Origin: Saccharina japonica
Lineage: Eukaryota > Sar > Phaeophyceae > Laminariales > Laminariaceae
Direction of reading: 5' to 3'
Assembly (NCBI GenBank): GCA_008828725.1
Contig: MEHQ01002588.1
Span: forward strand, 26,352-90,351
DNA length: 64,000 nucleotides
This document shows positions 42,181 through 52,599 of this stretch, in pieces. Under the pieces are notes generated by a model, which ran no database searches, was not told the DNA's origin, and saw only the letters and a list, made by a program, of their open reading frames with translations. Numbering within the stretch: position 1 is the stretch's first letter; each line of letters begins with the position of its first letter. Both the position numbers and the translations under genes were made by a program.

Positions 42181-43514
42181 CAACCCCTATCGGCGACGAC
42201 CCCATTGACGAGCGTTGCTTTAGCTCACCTGGCGTGCGGGCCGGGCCCCCTGCCCCCACACCCTCCTATGCTGGGATATTATCCTTCTTTTTTATCCTCT
42301 GGCGGGTTGGTAAAAACAAGGTCGTATGCTGCTCGCAGCCCACAGATGAAAACACAAAAATCACCGCTTGGCCCACCGCGGCTGCAGCGGGCGACCTGCT
42401 TGGTGCCTTGTTTTTCGAGTGCTTCCCCTGTTGTACGCCCGTCTCGCGCCCGTTGGACCTGCGCACCCACTGCCCCTCTCGTCTGGAGCGTGGGTAGGTT
42501 TGAAACGCCCGGCTGGTGGGCACGGTTGGGAGACCACGACAGCAAAGTCCTCCATCGCTCGCGTCACACTTACGAGCGTGCCGCCAACGGCGCCTGCATG
42601 GTAGACGATGGTGAGCCGATGAGGGGAGGCTCCGGCCAATCTACGCCCTCCGTACGGTTTCATGCCCCTCCTTCGCCTGATGGCTCCCATTATACGCTTC
42701 ACAAGGGCGCCCCTCTCCCTGCCCTTCCCCCCACCCACCACCCCCCCACACCTCCCACCTCCCTGACCTTTTCGAAGTGCCCTTCCCAAATAGTAGATGC
42801 TCCAAAAACGTGTTGTTATCCGTATCCGGCTTACCCAAGCGGCTTCTCCGTTGGTGATTACGAGTCCGCCCCGCACGTTCGTCGGTTGCCGTCACGGACC
42901 TACCCCCCTGCGCACGGGTTCGATTTATATATCCTTCCGCGACGCCCTCCCCTCGCGCGTGCTCCCCTGAAGCGACGCTTCCTTGGGGGTACCACTCTCG
43001 CCGCGGTTTTCCCGGCTGCGCCCCCGCTTTGAGGCGGGACCGCCGGTTTCCCACAGTGTCAGGGAAGTGGTACGATGTGTAACGTTTTTCATACCGCCAT
43101 GGGAAACTCGCGAACAGGAGAAATACTCCCCGCTTGTTTTACACCTGTTGTCGTTGTATTGTCGCAAAAAATAGCCGTAAGCTGAGAGGTAGACTCTGTA
43201 CTGCCCCCACGTTGTCATCGACACACAAGGTCTGCCTGCTTCACTGCAAATCCGCAAGAAATTGTTTTTTTGACGGTATCATTCCTGAAGAGATAGGTAT
43301 TAAGTTAACCAAAAGGAATCTGGACGAACCGAGCAGCTTAGTTTCATGGCAAGGGGAAAGCCACCTACCACGTATGCGCAAACGGTCCGCAAAGAAAATG
43401 GCACTGCCAACAGAAATAGAACCCGTCTGCGAGATGGTCACTACATGCTACTGTAGCAAGACGACGAAATATAGTTATACCCCTTGAGCATTCCACAGAG
43501 TCGATAGTTTGTAT
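42181..43514. other. GC-rich region without a recognised gene
   Basis: Long Pro-, Arg- and Gly-rich frames occur on both strands through composition alone. No domain could be assigned. Confidence 0.4.
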
Positions 43515-43748
43515 TCAAGGTGGACCCTTCCACGCGGCAGCCATTCTGTCCACGTCGGCGGTGTCCTTGCTTTGATATCCGCCACCAACCCCTCTAGCCA
43601 GCACACGCACGTCATCGTCGAGTAAGGGCCATGTCTCGATAGTGGGATAGTGACGATGAACGGCACGCCAGTTATTCTCGAGATCAAGACTCAGACAGCT
43701 CCGCCGCGCATCTCGGATGCGCCGCTCCGGTGCACATGGACTCGCCAC
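43515..43748 (-). CDS. Unrecognised ORF fragment, protein-like composition
   Basis: A 77-residue frame containing LENNWRAVHRHYPTIETW and LLDDDVRVLARG, which reads like real protein sequence. No family is recognised. It lies next to the Ty3/gypsy RT remnant and may be part of the same or another transposon relic. Confidence 0.25.
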   Translation of the reverse strand: MASPCAPERRIRDARRSCLSLDLENNWRAVHRHYPTIETWPLLDDDVRVLARGVGGGYQSKDTADVDRMAAAWKGPP

Positions 43749-44051
43749 CGGCTTTCATCAACAGCCATAAATTGGAGAGCATGAAAAGTCACACACAGGC
43801 GCGACGTCTGTTGTCTGTGAGGGTCGCACCCGGCATCGATGAAACCTTCGACAAGCTACGCTACAGTAGAGGAGCAGTCGAATGTTTTCTCTCTTCGACT
43901 TATCAAATACATAGTCATGTGTTTTTTTTCCATTATGATAACGGTGCGTGCGCAAGGGCACGATACCTCCCACAGTTTTGTTTCTCTCCAACGCGCTTCT
44001 TCCAGTGGCTAGATACGCCGACGTGGCGCAGCGTAGGTCCAGGGTAAGCTC

Positions 44052-44176
44052 GTCAAGGTCATCAACGACGGTATCAAGCAAGGCCTCAACCGCGTCGCCG
44101 CTTACCTCTCGACGACGTCATCGTCTTCGGCTCTCACTCCTTTGATCACGTGCTCAACATCAAGGGCTTTTTTCAC
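44052..44176 (+). pseudogene. Ty3/gypsy-type reverse transcriptase remnant
   Basis: Codons read VKVINDGIKQGLNRVAAYL, then after a two-base insertion near 44107 the catalytic motif DDVIVF and FDHVLNIKGFFH. This matches the YxDDVIVF region of LTR-retrotransposon RT, where YLDDVIVFS is the usual form. Only about 40 codons remain and they are frameshifted. The right end is cut by C-rich sequence and a LINE tail. Confidence 0.65.
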
Positions 44177-44193
44177 CCCCGCCCCCCGCCCCC

Positions 44194-44255
44194 GTCTCGA
44201 ATGGGATGCGTGGTCAATGGTCAAATGACTAAGGCATGCAACAAATGAGTACGCC
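44194..44255 (+). mobile_element. LINE 3'-tail fragment (copy 4)
   Basis: GTCTCGAATGGGATGCGTGG through AACAAATGAGTACGCCC matches the last 60 bp of the other LINE copies. It is flanked by C-rich sequence on both sides (44176-44193 and 44254-44271), a severely 5'-truncated insertion. Confidence 0.85.
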
Positions 44256-44271
44256 CATCCCCCCGCCCCCT

Positions 44272-44375
44272 CATACAGGTACGTCCATGCATAACATGAA
44301 GTACCCTCCCCTCCCTTCTGCTAGACAACTATGGATTGGCGTCGAGTGGCAACGACGCTGTAAAACAAGCCACCA
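44272..44375 (+). mobile_element. SINE tail fragment followed by SINE head fragment
   Basis: 44272-44322 (TCCATGCATAACATGAAGTAC plus CCCTCCCCTCCC) matches the SINE 3' end. 44328-44375 (ATTGGCGTCGAGTGGCAACG, CGCTGTAAAACA) matches the SINE 5' end. Tail then head suggests two neighbouring partial insertions. Confidence 0.6.
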
Positions 44376-44383
44376 GACTTTAG

Positions 44384-44815
44384 GCATGAAACTACTGAGC
44401 TAACCAGTTTTGTTTCCTCATATCAAAACACAAACCGGACATAGTCATGAAATTACTAAACTAACCAGTTTTGTTTCCCTCATATCAAAACACAAACCGG
44501 ACATAGACATGGAATTACTAAACTAACCAGTTTTGTTTTCCTCATATCAAAACACAAACCGGATATAGACATGAAATTACTAAACTAACCAGTTTTTTCC
44601 CCTCATACCATAACGCAAACCGGACATGGACATGAAACTACTAAACTAACCAGTTTTTTTTCCCATATCAAAACACAAACCAGACATAGACTGAAACTAA
44701 TCAACTAACCCGTTTTTTTTCTCATATCAAAACACAAACCGGACATAGACATGAACTTACTAAACTAACCAGTTTTTTTTTCCACATATCAAAACACAAA
44801 CCAGAAATAAATATA
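44384..44815. repeat. 62-bp tandem repeat, seven copies
   Basis: Units of about 60-63 bp contain ACTAACCAGTTTT, a T/C-rich stretch, CATATCAAAACACAAACC and GGACATAGAC. They diverge mainly in length of the T run. Confidence 0.95.
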
Positions 44816-45633
44816 TATCCTCTCCCATATCGTATCAGGTAATATATAGTAAACATATTAAAGCATAGACCAAAAACCCAGCATGACGGAGGACCACCTT
44901 ACATGCACACACATAGATACAGCAAGGTCACCCCGACATGGTCAATTCACATGAAGGCTGGGGTCTCGTGGTGAGATACCCGGAAAACATTACCGATTTC
45001 CATTGGGCGGTGGAAATCTGGTCTGTCATCGTCCTAAACCCCTGAAACTTGGTGCACATACCATTCGCCAAATGAAGGGGAGGGGTGGATGATGCATGAC
45101 AGTAATTCAGGCCTATTGGACTCATGGAACAAACGCCTTGCCATTGACCGACCACACGACCAAAGAGACGGAGCACCAAACGGTACGTAGATATCTTGAT
45201 ATCTTGAAGGATAGAAGCCGGTACAACGTGTAGGGGGATCGCTGGCCAAGATTTCGGCAGCGAAGGTCTACTCGGGAGCATTAGTGGGGTAACTACCTAT
45301 GGTGAAACGTACATACGATGGAGGAAGCGACGTACGGGGCATCCCGATGTGTGAGTAAGACTGTGTGTTATGCAAGCCGTCCTTGAACCTTGCACGGTAA
45401 AAATGACCTCCCTGGAGGAAAGTAACCAGTACAGCAGCGGGGTAAGAAGATAGAAGATACGGTCGTGGGACGCCAGGATGGTTACCATGCAGATCGCCTG
45501 ACACAAACGTGGGGTACTTGTGTTAAGGGTGTTGAACTTGGCTCCAGGCTACGAGCCCGTGTTGGAGACACTATTTAGTGTGGTGCGCCGGCAAAAGAAC
45601 TGAAAGACACCAGACCCTCAACGAGTACTTGGA
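44816..45633. other. Unassigned sequence upstream of LINE copy 3
   Basis: It may include the 5' untranslated region of the LINE. A 117-residue minus-strand frame (45281-44928) has no recognised domain. Confidence 0.35.
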
Positions 45634-48600
45634 TTGGGAAGTCCCAGTAACTTGAAAAATTCCCACTACAAATATGAACAAAAGCAAGCTGGAGATAGTC
45701 TCGGAAGAGATTCGGAGAAATACGGTGAGACAGGGTGTGGGTGGAGTAAGAAATATTGGAAGGGTAAAGTACTAGTAGTGCTGGTATTCGGAGTTCCTAG
45801 CGACATGACGGGAATAGACTTCAAGAGGAAGTGCGACGAAGTAGGACTATACTGCTTTGCATTAGGACAAGTAAAAAGGGAGGGAGAGCATTTTCGAGTC
45901 ACGCTTAAACCGAAAGAGAGCATGGAGTGGCAGAGGTTAGAGACATAAAAAGTGTCGGCATGGGTTAGAAGACTAGGGTGGAGGGTATGTATAGCTAATA
46001 GAATAGCGAATCTAAGGTGTAGTCCTAGGGTGAACGGAGGTAAGGGGAGGCAGGAAACAGTAAGTGGCCCAAAGGGAATGGGAGAGAAACACAGTGGCGT
46101 AGAGGAAGAAGACAAAACCGGAAACGGAAACAGTAAGAAAACTCAAATAAGAGAACACAGAAGTAGCAACGAAGGAGAAAAAACCAAAGACAAGAGTCGA
46201 GCGAACAGTGAAACGAAGAAGAAGCTGAGAATAGGATCATGGAACGTATGTGGATTCGCCACGGAAGAACGCAAGAGGATAGAAATAGCTGAACAAGTAT
46301 GTGAGCGCGACCTAGACATAGTGGGAATTCAAGAGTCGTGGAAAAAAGAGGCGGGGGGGATAGGATGCACAATTGGAGAGTACGCATGGATAGGGAAAAA
46401 GAGAAAGGGGCAGAACAAGAAGAATAGGGGGGCGGGGGGAGTAGGGTTCCTGGCCAACGAATACCTGTGTGACATAATAGAAGTGATCAAAGACACGAAA
46501 TTTGACGAAAGCATCTGGATAAAGATACCAGGGGAGAGGGGAGCGAAATATTATTTCTTAGGAAACATCTATATGCCCCCAGAGTCGAAGAGTACGGTAA
46601 AAGATATACAGAATAAGTTCGGAGAAATAGCAGTAGATGTACAAAAATATAAAATACAAGGAGAAGTAGTACTAGTCAGAGATTTTAACTCCATAACTGG
46701 GAAGGCAAGCAACCCGAACGAGAACATTGGACGGTATGGGGAAGTAACGAAGAATAATAACGGGGAAGAGATGCTGAAGTTCCTTAAAAACAATGAGATG
46801 AAGACTCTGAACGGTAGAGAAGACAAGCCAGAGCCAGAATGGACTAGACAGTGCATACCAAAGGGAGAAAGCTCCGTTCTTGACTTCATAGTGGTAGAAA
46901 ATGGAATTAGTAAGGAAACGGACGTACATGTATGCGCGGCGGACGTAGGAACTACGGATCACTGCCTAATATGGACAGACAGCCAGCAGACGAGAGTTAT
47001 CAAAAATAGGCGCGGTAGGAAATTGTACAGATGGCGAATAGATAAACTAGAAGTAAAGGAAAAAGGGAAGAATTCCAAAAAGAGATGACTAAAAATGCAG
47101 AGCATTTTTCCGATCTGCTGGAAAGCATAGGTACGACAAAGAGCAATACAGAGAGATAGTGCAGGAGCGAGGATAATAGAAGGATGGGAGAAATTGGTCA
47201 AGACAGGAGAAAGGACACGCAAGATACACATCGAGAAAAACTACGCCAGGATGGGAGGAGTATGGTATTGCTAGAAATAAAGTAAAAAAGGTGGTTGAGA
47301 AAAGGAAGAAAGGGGTATGGAAAGACGTAGTTAATAAAACGAATGAAGACTTTGATGGCGGGATGAAGCAGATGTGGGTAGGGATAAAAGGGATACTAGG
47401 CAAACAAGCAGGAGAGGCAGACACGGGGATGGCTACGTTAAGAGCACAGAACGGTATAATGGTTAGTAGTTCAAAGGGGAAAAGGGGAGTACTTGTAGAG
47501 CATTACCGCAAGCTAGGAACACCCACAACCGACGAAACGTTCGACGAATAATTCGAGAAGGATATCAACGCGTGGGCAGATACGAACGTAGATGCATCAG
47601 AAAGGGAAGACAGTGGCTCAGAAGGGCTACAGGGAGAGTTCACAAGAGAGAAGTAAATAAGTGTGTAGCTAAACTTAAGAATAGAAAGGCAGCAGGGGCA
47701 GACCAAATAGTTAATGAATTTATGAAGTACGGGGGAGAAGGAATGCTTACCATGATGGTTAAGTTGTATAACTGGATATGGAAAAACGAGTACGCACCTA
47801 AGAGATGGAGAGAAGGAGTAGTAGTAAACTTGTTTAAGAAAGGAGACAAGGCTGACCCGGGTAACTATAGAGGGATAACGCTACTATGCACTGTAGGTAA
47901 AACGTTCTGTAAGATTCTGAACGATAGAATGGGAACAATGATGGAGAAGGAAGAAAATATTAGCGAAGGGCAAGCAGGATTTAGGCCAAACCGTAGCTGC
48001 GTCGACCATGTGTACACATTAGGTAAGGCCAAACCGTAGCTGCGTCGACCATGTGTACACATTAGGTAAGATAATCCAAGGCAGGAAAGACGCGGGGCTA
48101 ACAACGTACTGTTTCTTTTTAGATGTACAGAAGGCCTACGATACAGTATGGAGAAATGGGCTGTGGAAAAAGTTGTGGGAAATAGGGATAAGAGGAAAGA
48201 TGTGGAGAATGATGAAGAAGATGACGGAATGTGCGAGAAGTGCTGTGATGTTGGACGGGGAAATATCGAAGTACGTTGATATCCTACAAGGAGTTGCACA
48301 GGGATGTACGCTATCACCTAACCTATTCAAGGTATATATTAATGACATGATAGTAGCAGTAGAAGCAGCATCGCAGAGGGTCACGGTGGGGGAAGATACG
48401 GTGTCGGGGTTGATGTTTGCGGATTATTTCGTCTGCATATCAGAAACACCCGAAGGACTGCAGAAACAAATAGAGAAGGCACTAGAGTACACCAGGAAGT
48501 GGAGAGTGAGGGCAAACGTAAAGAAGTGCGCAGTAGTTGTATGTAACGAAGATAAGGAGAGTCCGGTAACTTGTAAGTGGAAGTGGGGACAAGATTAATT

Positions 48601-49604
48601 ACCGATCGTAGACCAGTATACGTACCTTGGCGCAGAGATCTCAAAATATTGCTCTTGGGATGCACACATAAATAAAGTAACAGGCAAGGGTAAGGCACAC
48701 GTAGGCAAGATGGAAGCAGTCCTAACAGACTCGCACATTGACACTAGAATTAAGAGATGTATACTGATGAATGTGATTGTACCAAAGCTAGAATATGTAG
48801 GATAAGTATGGGAAGGGAATGCGAAGCTCGTAAAACAGCTGGAAACAGTACAGATGGCAGCAGCTAAAAAAGTACTAGGATGCTCAAGTACGACGAGTAA
48901 TACAGTATTGAGAGCAGAACTGGGAATGTACCCACTTAAGACAAATAGAGACGTGCGTAAGTTGAAATGGCAATATAAAGTAAAGAACATGCCAAATAAG
49001 AGGTTGCCAGCCATAGCTGATAACGCTGTATGGGAGAAAGTAACCAAAGGGCGAGCTGGAATAAGGTGGGATAGCGTAGTTGAGAAATTATGGAAGGATA
49101 TAGGAAACCAAAAAGAGATGCTGGCCATAGAGAAATTTAGTGGATACAAGACAGAATTAAAAGAAAGGATAGAAAGAAGGGAAAGGCTAGCGCTAAGAAA
49201 GAAGGTGCAAGGGGAAGAACACTTTAGAGGTATACGGGGGGTTGAGAGAAGGAATAGGAATGAAAAGGTATCTGCACGGCCCAATGGACTTCGCGAAAAA
49301 GCTTTGCGATTTCGTGTAGGGGACCTGGATCTGCCAGAAAGAAGAAGGAGGTATGCCAGTAGCCGGGAGGAGGAAGTAGATGCACAGATGTGCCCATGTG
49401 GCAAAGCCATAGAGAGTAGAAGTCACATAGTGGGAGAATGTGAAATATACAAGGAGGAAAGGGATGTGTTAGAGGAGGAGATGAGACAAATAGACGAGTG
49501 TGGCATGGAGCAGTTTGGTACACTAAATAGTAGAGAGAAAACGATCGCTATCTTAGGAGAGATGGTGGCCACAGGCGGCGAAACAGGAAGGGGATACGAT
49601 TAGC
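45634..49604 (+). pseudogene. LINE polyprotein: APE endonuclease plus reverse transcriptase, inactivated
   Basis: The endonuclease carries the expected catalytic set: SWNVCGF (Asn), IQES (Glu), NIYMPP (Tyr), DFNS (Asp and Asn), SVLDFIV (Asp) and TDHCLIW (Asp-His); the usual Gly before DFN is Arg here. The RT keeps [29 protein letters not shown] and [13 protein letters not shown], but the catalytic FADD reads FADY, a lost Asp. Stops occur at 45946-45948, about 47086, 48596 and 48801, with frameshifts around 47100-47300, 47550-47650 and 48030. The upstream part (VFGVPSDMTGIDFKRKCDEV) resembles the accessory N-terminal domain of LINE ORFs. Dead copy; a functional master must lie elsewhere. Confidence 0.9.
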
Positions 49605-49761
49605 AAAAAGTTTCTTTGTAATATATGGAAACAACGTAATGAGCGCCCAAGTGTTGGAGGTGTCTCTATTAGGAGTAGGAACGGTGCTCCGTCTCGAAAG
49701 GGATGCGTGGTCAATGGTCAAATGACTAAGGCAAGCAACAAATGAGTACGCCCCCCCCCCC
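45634..49761 (+). mobile_element. Longest copy of the poly(C)-tailed non-LTR retrotransposon (copy 3)
   Basis: Order of parts: N-terminal region, APE-type endonuclease (about 46220-46980), RT (about 47780-48650), C-terminal knuckle (about 49389-49440), stop, then ATGAGTACG and about 11 C. The 5' boundary is not certain; the start given is the first ATG of the coding region. A 44-bp stretch is tandemly duplicated at 47984-48068. It is the only copy here with the endonuclease. Confidence 0.9.
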
Positions 49762-49775
49762 AATATATGATATAT

Positions 49776-50275
49776 GTATAGGTTGGGTTGGCGTCGGTTG
49801 GCAACGACGCTGTAAAACACGCCTCTCACTGCGTGAGCTAGACAACCAGGCTACCGTTTTTGTTTTGTTTGGCGGTCACGAAAGCTGGCGGTCTTGTTAG
49901 ATCATTTGTGCGGGGTGGAGAACCTTTGCTCCGCACAAGGGAAATGGTCGTATCACGTAGTGTGTATATGGTAAGGCACCCGCGAGGCAGTTACATAGTG
50001 CTCCCATTGCTGTCTCAGGGAGTGGCCACACCAGAAATTAAATTAACTCATTGAAGCTGTCATCCATATGCAAGTCCGCCTCAGAGGCGGTTCTTAGCAG
50101 GATGCAGCTCACCCTCCATGCGACTCGCCCAATACCTCACGGCGCTTCGCGCTTGGTGCAAGCAATGTCCGCCTGGTTGGTGAAAACCCAACGTGCTCCG
50201 TCCCGGCATTGTAGGGATGCGAGGGTCTATGGTCATACGACTACGGCCGTGCACGACATGAGTACCCCCCCCCCC
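49776..50275 (+). mobile_element. SINE-like structured repeat (copy B), poly(C) tail
   Basis: It starts about 15 bp after the poly(C) tail of LINE copy 3 with TATAGGTTGGGTTGGCG and ends CATGAGTAC plus about 13 C. It pairs with the minus-strand copy at 35582-36106. Hairpins at 49823-49838, 49906-49938 and 50076-50090 are present in both copies. No open frame of note. No clear tRNA, 5S or 7SL head could be recognised by eye. Confidence 0.75.
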
Positions 50276-50946
50276 CCGTCGATTCGTTTCGAATCTGTTA
50301 TATCATTATATAAAACAAAGTCCTTCCGTCGGGACCCGGATTATCGTGCTCAGCCTGGCGACAATCTGGTGCCGTACTCCTTCCCACCCACGACCCAAGA
50401 AATAATAGCAGAAGCCCACCGTACTCATACAGCCAAAAATTCGAGTCGAGGGACCCTTCCCTCAAATATACAGAATTTACAGATGCACTACCGTAAACAA
50501 AACGTCGGGTGGCACGGGCGACTTACAGTCAAAATCAATATGTGATGCTGCCGCTGCTGCCGAGTTCACTTCCGAGCCATGCCACGGTAGGGGGGGAGAC
50601 CTTCGAGGGCTAAAAGTTTGCAAGTTCACTCTGTCCTACACTGACAAACTGCCCAATATATGTATTTGTGATCCCATCCTGTAGGACACCGGGTCGCACG
50701 TACGTGTTGTTTTTTTTGTCTTGAAATTCGTTTTTTTGGTGTTGAGAGTTACACCTGATATACAGGTAGTAGAGCTCTCCTCACATTTAGGTTCGCGATG
50801 CACCCCTTCTACTCTGTGGCATGCCTCTTCCGTGCATGTTTGTCCTTTCATGATGAGTTGGCATCATCTCGCGGCATATTCTGACCACTCTCCCTGTTTG
50901 AGCTTCAAGACCTAAACTACTGCACACCCCAAGTGGCCTGGTTTTA
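50276..50946. other. Spacer between SINE copy B and the membrane protein gene
   Basis: No gene or clear repeat recognised. It contains the 3' flank of the membrane protein gene. Confidence 0.5.
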
Positions 50947-52599
50947 TTAAACGTTACCTACAGTACTACGTATGTCCTCCCGGCGAAGCCCCAGCTGAGA
51001 AAATGTAGTTGAGGGTGCATTCCCCTCCACAACAAAACGCTGGTCTCGCACGGGATCAGTGGGCGTGCGCTCGACGTCTACAATTCTCGCACGAGTACCA
51101 TTACGGGCATAGTCGAGATTACCAACACATCTTACTTCTGGCGACACTGCTTGTTTGCTGACCCACCTCAGGCGTTGCGACACACCTTCTCGCTCGTCAT
51201 TCAACGCCGGTCCGAAGGCATACACGTGATCGTAATATTTGTCTGGCGGGCTCACCCTACACCAAGCCCCTATATCTCCGTCTAGCTCTCTTGCGGCGCA
51301 TGCGCTCCACTCAGCCGGGCTAACCGGCAGGAAAAAGTGTCTCCCACTTTTGCACCTGGCGCACCCCCAAGCTACTCCCGGGAGCAACAAGGATATCAGC
51401 AAAACCAACGGTATCCATAGGCTAAGACCAATCTCGACTACCTCCACCGGAGTGTAGGCTGATTGAACACCCCACAACATACTTTCCAGCCTGACCATGG
51501 CGGCAAGGATGCTCACCAGCTGTTGCTTCGAACGCAGTAAACCGGTCCCACCGAATATTTCTGCAGTCATGGCTACCAGTATTGAAGCAGCGTCGCTCCC
51601 TTGCTCCACCTCGGGCTCATACGCTACGCCGACTACGTTCAACCTGGGAAAAAGTTCGTCGCCGCAAATCCCGGGAGACGCAATGTTCCAATCTCCGAAA
51701 TACAGAACGTCGGAATCCTTCCAAACACACGATTCGATGACTGACTCGAAAATGGAGCCACAAGTAGCCGTCACAATTACACCGGACTCAAACGTCAAGT
51801 TTCTCGCCGCAATACTCACCCCTTGGTTGCCCAGGGCAACGGACTTTGCGATTTCTTCGCATTCCTGGTGCACGACCTCTTCAAACGACAGGCTCAAGAC
51901 GTGAAAGTGCTTCTGAGTCTTCTCGACAATCAGGTTATCTCTGCATTCGTGGACGGAAACTACCTCGTCCTCTAAGGCGTCAATTTCTACACAATACGAG
52001 AGGGTTACAATTAGCGGAGGGTCGTACGGGTTTCCAACAACCCTAACCCCTTCTTCGCCATCATCGTTCTTACTGGGTGTTGGCACCACTTCGAAGCCTG
52101 AGAAGTTTGAGCTAAAACCCAGTAACCCTAGCTCTGGACTGAGCAGCGCGAGGTACCCATGCTCAAACTCGATCCCATTTTCGGCATCTTCGACGAGTTG
52201 CTCTATAGAGGGGAAGGAGGGCTGGTAACTGGCAACCCCGCTCCCCGCTAAGCCTACGACGTTGATCTCGTCGCCTTTAGCGAAGCCGATGGAAGCTGAA
52301 ATCCCCGATGTCGTGAATCCGATTACAGTGCTAGCGGCATAGCCCAGCAGCACGGGTAAGACGGCCAAAAATGTCCAGCCCCTAGATTTGGATTGCTTCC
52401 ATGCTGTCCACATTGACCCGTACCCGGCGTCCTGGAGTATCGCGTCTCCCTTGCCTCTGACTATCATAAGACGCCGGAGCGCAAGCGATACGGCAGCCAA
52501 CATCAGCGACATGCTGTAGCTCACGATCATTGACGTGATCGTTACCAACGTGTTGACCTCGTTAACCGAAAGTCTGCTCGTACTCCAGACAGTCATCAT
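50947..52599 (-). CDS. Intronless predicted membrane protein with large ectodomain (550 aa)
   Basis: A single uninterrupted frame from ATG at 52599 to TAA at 50949-50947, unusual beside genes with many introns. Predicted layout: membrane segment about 16-41 (VTITSMIVSYSMSLMLAAV), a short basic loop, second segment about 74-95 (WTFLAVLPVLLGYAASTVIG), a region of roughly 290 residues with six or so cysteines and possible N-glycosylation sites (NFS, NLT), third segment about 388-411 (LWIPLVLLISLLLPGVAW), and a cysteine-containing C-terminal tail of about 138 residues. The hydrophobic segments and acidic ectodomain argue for a real protein. I do not recognise a family and assign no function. The start is the first Met of two in tandem; no homologue comparison was possible. 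Confidence 0.75.
   Translation of the reverse strand: MMTVWSTSRLSVNEVNTLVTITSMIVSYSMSLMLAAVSLALRRLMIVRGKGDAILQDAGYGSMWTAWKQSKSRGWTFLAVLPVLLGYAASTVIGFTTSGISASIGFAKGDEINVVGLAGSGVASYQPSFPSIEQLVEDAENGIEFEHGYLALLSPELGLLGFSSNFSGFEVVPTPSKNDDGEEGVRVVGNPYDPPLIVTLSYCVEIDALEDEVVSVHECRDNLIVEKTQKHFHVLSLSFEEVVHQECEEIAKSVALGNQGVSIAARNLTFESGVIVTATCGSIFESVIESCVWKDSDVLYFGDWNIASPGICGDELFPRLNVVGVAYEPEVEQGSDAASILVAMTAEIFGGTGLLRSKQQLVSILAAMVRLESMLWGVQSAYTPVEVVEIGLSLWIPLVLLISLLLPGVAWGCARCKSGRHFFLPVSPAEWSACAARELDGDIGAWCRVSPPDKYYDHVYAFGPALNDEREGVSQRLRWVSKQAVSPEVRCVGNLDYARNGTRARIVDVERTPTDPVRDQRFVVEGNAPSTTFSQLGLRREDIRSTVGNV

Noticed and set aside
41719..43032. 437-residue plus-strand ORF
   Set aside because: Pro- and Cys-rich, overlaps the degenerate tandem repeat and shows no domain; likely open through base composition.
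44384..44815. CRISPR-like array
   Set aside because: The 62-bp units are contiguous without spacers, and the window is eukaryotic; it is an ordinary minisatellite.
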